Positions 6,180 to 9,894 of a DNA stretch of 9,894 nt are shown here, one piece after another (positions within the stretch are counted from its first letter, which is position 1; every line of letters starts with the position of its first letter). The notes below the pieces were generated by a model. That model saw only the letters and a program-made list of their open reading frames with translations. It was not told the origin of the DNA and searched no databases. The stretch lies in contig DOVJ01000165.1 of assembly GCA_003520145.1 (NCBI GenBank), positions 1 through 9,894 on the forward strand. Direction: 5' to 3'. This DNA is from Eubacterium sp. Lineage in GTDB: Bacteria; Bacillota; Clostridia; Lachnospirales; Lachnospiraceae. A program made the translations under genes and the position numbers.

Positions 6180-7631
6180 ATGAATAACATATCACAGGAC
6201 AGAGCGCCGGTTTATGAGGCGCTAGCTGCATTTAAGAAAAAGAGAATAGTGCCTTTTGATGTGCCTGGACACAAAAGAGGTCGTGGAAATCCTGAATTGA
6301 AGGAACTTTTGGGTGAAAAGTGCGTAAGCCTTGATGTTAATTCCATGAAGCCGCTTGACAACCTCTGCCACCCGATATCTGTAATCCGTGATGCAGAAGC
6401 GCTCGCAGCCGAAGCTTTCGGGGCGGACCATGCATTTTTCATGGTTGGTGGAACCACATCAGCTGTTCAGAGTATGGTTCTTTCAATCTGCAAGAAGGAC
6501 GATAAGATCATACTTCCGCGTAACGTTCATAAGAGTGTTATCAATGCTCTTGTTCTATGTGGCGCGATACCTGTATATGTAAATCCTGAGACTGACAGTA
6601 AGCTTGGTATATCCCTTGGCATGCAGCTTGAAGAGGTGAAGCGTGCCATAGAGGAGAATCCCGATGCGGTCGGCGTGCTTGTGAACAATCCGACATACTA
6701 CGGTATATGCTCGGATCTTCGCTCCATAGTTAAGCTTGCGCACGAGAAGGGCATGAAGGTTCTTGTTGATGAGGCACACGGTACACATCTGTACTTTGGC
6801 GAGGGCCTCCCGATCAATGCTATGGCGGCCGGAGCTGATATGGCATCAGTGTCTATGCATAAGTCTGGAGGAAGCTTAACGCAGAGCTCTTTGCTTCTTA
6901 CGAATAAGTCAGTTAACTGGGAATATGTAGCACAGATAATTAACTTAACACAGACAACATCGGCTTCATATCTTCTTATATCGAGTCTCGATATCTCGAG
7001 ACGAAACCTTGCACTTCGCGGACGGGAGTCATTTGCGAAGGTTATAGATATGGCTGAATATGCTAGAAAAGAGATCAACTCCATAGGTGGTTACTATGCA
7101 TATGGAAGAGAACTCATCAACGGCGGAAGCATCTATGATTTCGACGTAACAAAGCTTTCGATATATACAAGAGATATAGGCCTTGCAGGTATCGAGGTAT
7201 ATGATCTTCTTCGCGATGAATATGACATCCAGATAGAATTCGGTGATATAGCTAATATACTTGCCTATATATCTATAGGTGATACAGTTGAAGATATAGA
7301 GAGACTCTGTGGAGCACTTGAGGATATTAAGAGACTCTATTCGAAGGATAAGAGTTCTGTTCTTGCGAATGAGTATATCGCGCCGAAGGTAGTATATTCG
7401 CCGCAACAGGCATTTTATTCGAATAAGGAATCACTCCCGATCAGGGAGAGCGCTGGTAGGATATGTTCAGAATTCGTTATGTGTTATCCGCCGGGAATAC
7501 CGATACTTGCACCAGGCGAGATGATAACAGAGGACATAATCGAATATATACTCTATGCCAAGGAAAAGGGCTGCTCTATGCAGGGAACAGAAGATCCATT
7601 AGTAGAGAAACTGAACGTAATAGTTGACTAG
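6180..7631 (+). CDS. PLP-dependent Orn/Lys/Arg decarboxylase, short SpeA type
   Basis: A 483-aa fold-type I decarboxylase that should remove CO2 from arginine, lysine or ornithine to give a polyamine precursor (agmatine, cadaverine or putrescine). Visible marks are the N-terminal PFDVPGHKRG (25-34), DEAHGTH (197-203) with Asp197 and His200 at the cofactor, and SMHKSGGSLTQSS (225-237) in which Lys228 should carry PLP. The C-terminal domain with YPPGIPILAPGE (436-447) is present. At this length it matches the compact Gram-positive SpeA/YaaO class and lacks the N-terminal wing domain of the 700-residue enterobacterial enzymes. Substrate cannot be read from sequence, and no agmatinase or spermidine synthase gene is nearby. 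Its ribosome binding site is weak and distant (AAGGA at 6164-6168, 11 bases before ATG 6180), so translation may lean on the upstream gene, 16 bases away. Confidence 0.9.
   Translation: MNNISQDRAPVYEALAAFKKKRIVPFDVPGHKRGRGNPELKELLGEKCVSLDVNSMKPLDNLCHPISVIRDAEALAAEAFGADHAFFMVGGTTSAVQSMVLSICKKDDKIILPRNVHKSVINALVLCGAIPVYVNPETDSKLGISLGMQLEEVKRAIEENPDAVGVLVNNPTYYGICSDLRSIVKLAHEKGMKVLVDEAHGTHLYFGEGLPINAMAAGADMASVSMHKSGGSLTQSSLLLTNKSVNWEYVAQIINLTQTTSASYLLISSLDISRRNLALRGRESFAKVIDMAEYARKEINSIGGYYAYGRELINGGSIYDFDVTKLSIYTRDIGLAGIEVYDLLRDEYDIQIEFGDIANILAYISIGDTVEDIERLCGALEDIKRLYSKDKSSVLANEYIAPKVVYSPQQAFYSNKESLPIRESAGRICSEFVMCYPPGIPILAPGEMITEDIIEYILYAKEKGCSMQGTEDPLVEKLNVIVD
6985..7002. repeat. Perfect 7-bp inverted repeat inside the decarboxylase gene
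   Basis: GTCTCGA at 6985-6991 and TCGAGAC at 6996-7002 are exact reverse complements around a 4-base TATC loop. It lies in codons for SLDISRR of the decarboxylase. No run of T follows, so it is not an intrinsic terminator. It may be no more than a chance result of the codons used. Confidence 0.5.
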
Positions 7632-7639
7632 GAGGAATC

Positions 7640-8572
7640 ATGAAGAAGATAATCAGTTTAGCTCTTATCTTAACATGCAGCTTGTGCCTGGTCTCATGCA
7701 GGAAGAGTGCGAAAAGTTACAATGAAGAGGGCTTAGAAGCACTTTCTTCCAAGAAAGCTGAAGAGGCTAAGAAAGCATTTTCACATGCATATACGCAGGA
7801 GAAGGATAACAGCGCCTATGCCTATAACTATGCCAAGTCCCTCTATGAAGACAAGGAGTATGCTGACTGCGTCAAGGTCCTTGAGAATGCTGTTAAGAGT
7901 GAGAAGGACAAGAAGCGCATGCAGGAAGAATACTATATGCTTGCCACTTCATGCTTTGAGCTTAAGGAAGCAGATAAGGGCATAAATGCTGTGGAAAACT
8001 ATGTGAATATAGACTATAAGACACTTTCGACCTATCTTAAGGCTTATGATCTTCTCAAGACGTATTCATATGACAAGACCGCGGTTTCGCTGCTTTCCCA
8101 GTATGATACAAAGAATCAAAAGAGCGCAAGTCAGACCGAACTTGGATTGTATGAATACTATCTCGGTGACAGCGATAAGGCCATAGACCACTTTAAGCAG
8201 GCTGTGAAGAAAAAGGATATGTCAGCTTATCTTAATCTTGCGATACTCTATAACGCAAGAGGCGATTATAAGCATGGACTTGATTATGTGGAGCTTTTTG
8301 AGAAAAATGCTTCGGCAAACGAGCTTTCTGCATATCAGAGGGGATTGTCCTGCATGGGTACAGGTGATTACGAAAAAGCGATTGAAAGCCTCAATACATA
8401 TCTTTCTTCTAGTGACAAAAAGTATGTAAAAGAATGTATGTACAATATGATCATTTGTTACGAAAAAACTCTTGATTATAAGAGTGCTTATGATATGGCA
8501 TGTACATATCTGAATTCTTATGACAATGAGGAAGTTGCAAGAGAGAAAGTATTCTTAGAAAGCAGAAAGTGA
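7640..8572 (+). CDS. TPR-repeat lipoprotein
   Basis: A 310-aa protein with a lipoprotein signal: MKK, a hydrophobic stretch at 4-18, and a lipobox LVSC with Cys20 as the lipidated residue. It should be anchored on the outer face of the cytoplasmic membrane. The mature part is almost all helical TPR-like repeats. The clearest units are near 25-58, 59-92, 95-128, 166-193 (LGDSDKAIDHFKQAVKKK), 194-226, 230-263 (GTGDYEKAIESLNTYL) and 264-297. The region 129-165 is less regular. TPR proteins act as scaffolds, but nothing here names the partner. AGGAGG at 7630-7635 overlaps the decarboxylase stop and gives a strong start at ATG 7640. The stop is one base before the hflX start. The lipoprotein and TPR assignments are firm; the role is unknown. 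Confidence 0.88.
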   Translation: MKKIISLALILTCSLCLVSCRKSAKSYNEEGLEALSSKKAEEAKKAFSHAYTQEKDNSAYAYNYAKSLYEDKEYADCVKVLENAVKSEKDKKRMQEEYYMLATSCFELKEADKGINAVENYVNIDYKTLSTYLKAYDLLKTYSYDKTAVSLLSQYDTKNQKSASQTELGLYEYYLGDSDKAIDHFKQAVKKKDMSAYLNLAILYNARGDYKHGLDYVELFEKNASANELSAYQRGLSCMGTGDYEKAIESLNTYLSSSDKKYVKECMYNMIICYEKTLDYKSAYDMACTYLNSYDNEEVAREKVFLESRK

Positions 8573-8573
8573 T

Positions 8574-9812
8574 ATGTACGATAATCAGAAAAAACAGGAA
8601 GGCTTCATATTAGTTGCTGTTGTCACCGATCAAAGCGAGGATGTAACAGGTTCTCTTAAGGAACTAGAAGATCTCGTGGAGACAGCCGGTGGCGTAGTTC
8701 TAGGTCAGATGACGCAGAACCTCGATAAGTTCAATACTGCCACCTACATAGGAAGCGGCAAGATAGAGGAATTAAGAGCATATATAGAGGAAACAAAAGC
8801 TGTCGGAATCGTATGCGATGATGAGCTTACTCCGATGCAGATGAAGAATCTTGAGGATGCTCTCGATGTGAAGATTCTCGACAGAACACTTCTCATACTT
8901 GATATATTTGCTATGCATGCGGTGACGGGAGAAGGTAAGCTTCAGGTAGAGCTTGCATCTTTGCGATACAGAAGTACAAGACTTGCTGGTTTTGGTAAGG
9001 CTATGTCAAGGCTTGGCGGCGGTATAGGAACCAGAGGTCCGGGCGAGAAGAAGATAGAAGTTGACAGGCGTATAATCAAGGATAGGATAGCTTTTTTGAA
9101 GGATGAACTTGAGGATCTGAAGAAGCATCAGCAGGTGTCGAGAACTTCAAGAAGCAAGTCCAATATTCCTGTAGTGGCTATAGTTGGCTACACGAACGCT
9201 GGCAAGTCCACACTTCTTAATACTCTTACAGGTTCTGAGGTTTTGTCTAAGGACATGCTCTTTGCAACACTCGATCCGACAACTAGAGTTTGTGAGCTGA
9301 CAGCTAAGGATAAGGTACTTATGACTGATACAGTCGGATTCATAAGAAAGCTTCCGCATCATCTTGTTGAGGCATTCAGAAGTACTCTTGAAGAGGCTAA
9401 GTACTCAGATCTGATAGTGCATGTAGTGGACGCAACAAGCCCTTATAAGGACATGCATATGAAAGTAGTCTATGATACACTTCTTATGCTCGGTGCGATG
9501 GATAAGCCGATCATAACAGTATTCAACAAGATCGATAAGCTTGAAGACGATGTGATACTCACAGATGAGAAAGCAAAGCGTATAGTGAGAATCAGCGCTA
9601 AGACAGGGATAGGACTTGATGACCTTAGAGTGTCCATATCGGATATCTTAAGGAGTGGAAGGCTCTTTATAGAGAAGGTCATACCTTATGATAAGGCTGG
9701 TCTTGTCTCTAAGATAAGAGAAAAGGGCGAATTAATAAGCGAAGAATATACACAGGATGGAATAGCAGTCATAGCATATGTGCCTGTTGAGATGGAGGAT
9801 ATGTTGTCATGA
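8574..9812 (+). CDS. hflX: Ribosome-associated GTPase HflX
   Basis: A 412-aa protein covering the whole HflX length. The N-terminal HflX domain (about 10-130) is followed by the glycine-rich linker GGGIGTRGPGEKK (148-160), which is diagnostic for the family, and a coiled region (160-190). The G domain has G1 GYTNAGKS (205-212), G2 near ATLDPTT (231-237), G3 DTVG (252-255), G4 NKID (318-321) and G5 SAK (341-343). HflX binds the 50S subunit and splits stalled or hibernating 70S ribosomes after stress. The start at 8574 is one base after the preceding stop and has only a weak AGAAAG-like site, so translation is probably coupled to the lipoprotein gene. Its stop overlaps the next start as ATGA. 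Confidence 0.95.
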   Translation: MYDNQKKQEGFILVAVVTDQSEDVTGSLKELEDLVETAGGVVLGQMTQNLDKFNTATYIGSGKIEELRAYIEETKAVGIVCDDELTPMQMKNLEDALDVKILDRTLLILDIFAMHAVTGEGKLQVELASLRYRSTRLAGFGKAMSRLGGGIGTRGPGEKKIEVDRRIIKDRIAFLKDELEDLKKHQQVSRTSRSKSNIPVVAIVGYTNAGKSTLLNTLTGSEVLSKDMLFATLDPTTRVCELTAKDKVLMTDTVGFIRKLPHHLVEAFRSTLEEAKYSDLIVHVVDATSPYKDMHMKVVYDTLLMLGAMDKPIITVFNKIDKLEDDVILTDEKAKRIVRISAKTGIGLDDLRVSISDILRSGRLFIEKVIPYDKAGLVSKIREKGELISEEYTQDGIAVIAYVPVEMEDMLS

Positions 9813-9894
9813 GCATGGCAGATGATATATTTATCAATATGTGCAAGGATATACTTGAGAACGGAACTGATACTAAGGGCGAGAAAGTACGTCC
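9809..9894 (+). CDS. thyA: Probable thymidylate synthase, N-terminal fragment cut by the window edge
   Basis: An open frame runs from ATG 9809 to the right edge, giving 28 complete codons. The start overlaps the hflX stop as ATGA (9809-9812), and GGAGG at 9794-9798 lies 10 bases upstream, so this is a real, coupled start. The sequence MSMADDIFINMCKDILENG followed by GEKVRP closely resembles, from memory, the N-terminus of clostridial thymidylate synthases, where a residue pair such as VRP or VRA precedes the first substrate-binding region. If correct, the full enzyme would methylate dUMP to dTMP using methylene-tetrahydrofolate. No catalytic residue is within the visible part, so this remains a family call from the N-terminus only. 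Confidence 0.72.
   Translation, partial: MSMADDIFINMCKDILENGTDTKGEKVR

Overview
The window looks like chromosomal DNA of an anaerobic Firmicute of the Lachnospiraceae type (Butyrivibrio, Lachnospira or Pseudobutyrivibrio would all fit; I cannot fix the genus from sequence alone). The grounds are strong AGGAGG-type ribosome binding sites, moderate A+T content, heavy use of ATA for isoleucine, AAG for lysine and AGA/AGG for arginine, and the combination of intracellular pectin-degrading enzymes with Gram-positive-style housekeeping genes.

Layout. Bases 1-131 hold a short upstream segment with a 10-bp palindrome and a good sigma-A promoter (extended -10 at 91-99). From 132 to the right edge everything is on the + strand in one tightly packed train. 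The order is a CE12-type rhamnogalacturonan acetylesterase (132-851), an unrecognised 170-aa protein (862-1374), a GH28 polygalacturonase-family enzyme (1386-2942), an ABCB-type ABC half-transporter (2942-4714), a CbxX/CfqX-type AAA+ ATPase with a long N-terminal domain (4733-6163), an Orn/Lys/Arg decarboxylase of the short SpeA type (6180-7631), a TPR lipoprotein (7640-8572), the ribosome-associated GTPase HflX (8574-9812) and the first 28 codons of a probable thymidylate synthase (9809-9894+). Gaps between genes are 18 bases or less, two pairs overlap, and I see no terminator between any of them.

How it may work together. The first four genes read as a pectin module. Both carbohydrate enzymes lack signal peptides, so they should act in the cytoplasm on short, acetylated galacturonan or rhamnogalacturonan fragments after uptake. 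No classical sugar importer is present; the only transporter has an exporter fold, and its role is the main open question of this part. The second half is a mixture of cellular maintenance functions (AAA+ ATPase, polyamine-type decarboxylase, TPR lipoprotein, HflX, ThyA) with no obvious common pathway.

I found no mobile element, CRISPR array, tRNA or rRNA. The items with most potential for something new are the unknown protein at 862-1374, the transporter's role, and the AAA+ ATPase sitting directly before an amino-acid decarboxylase.
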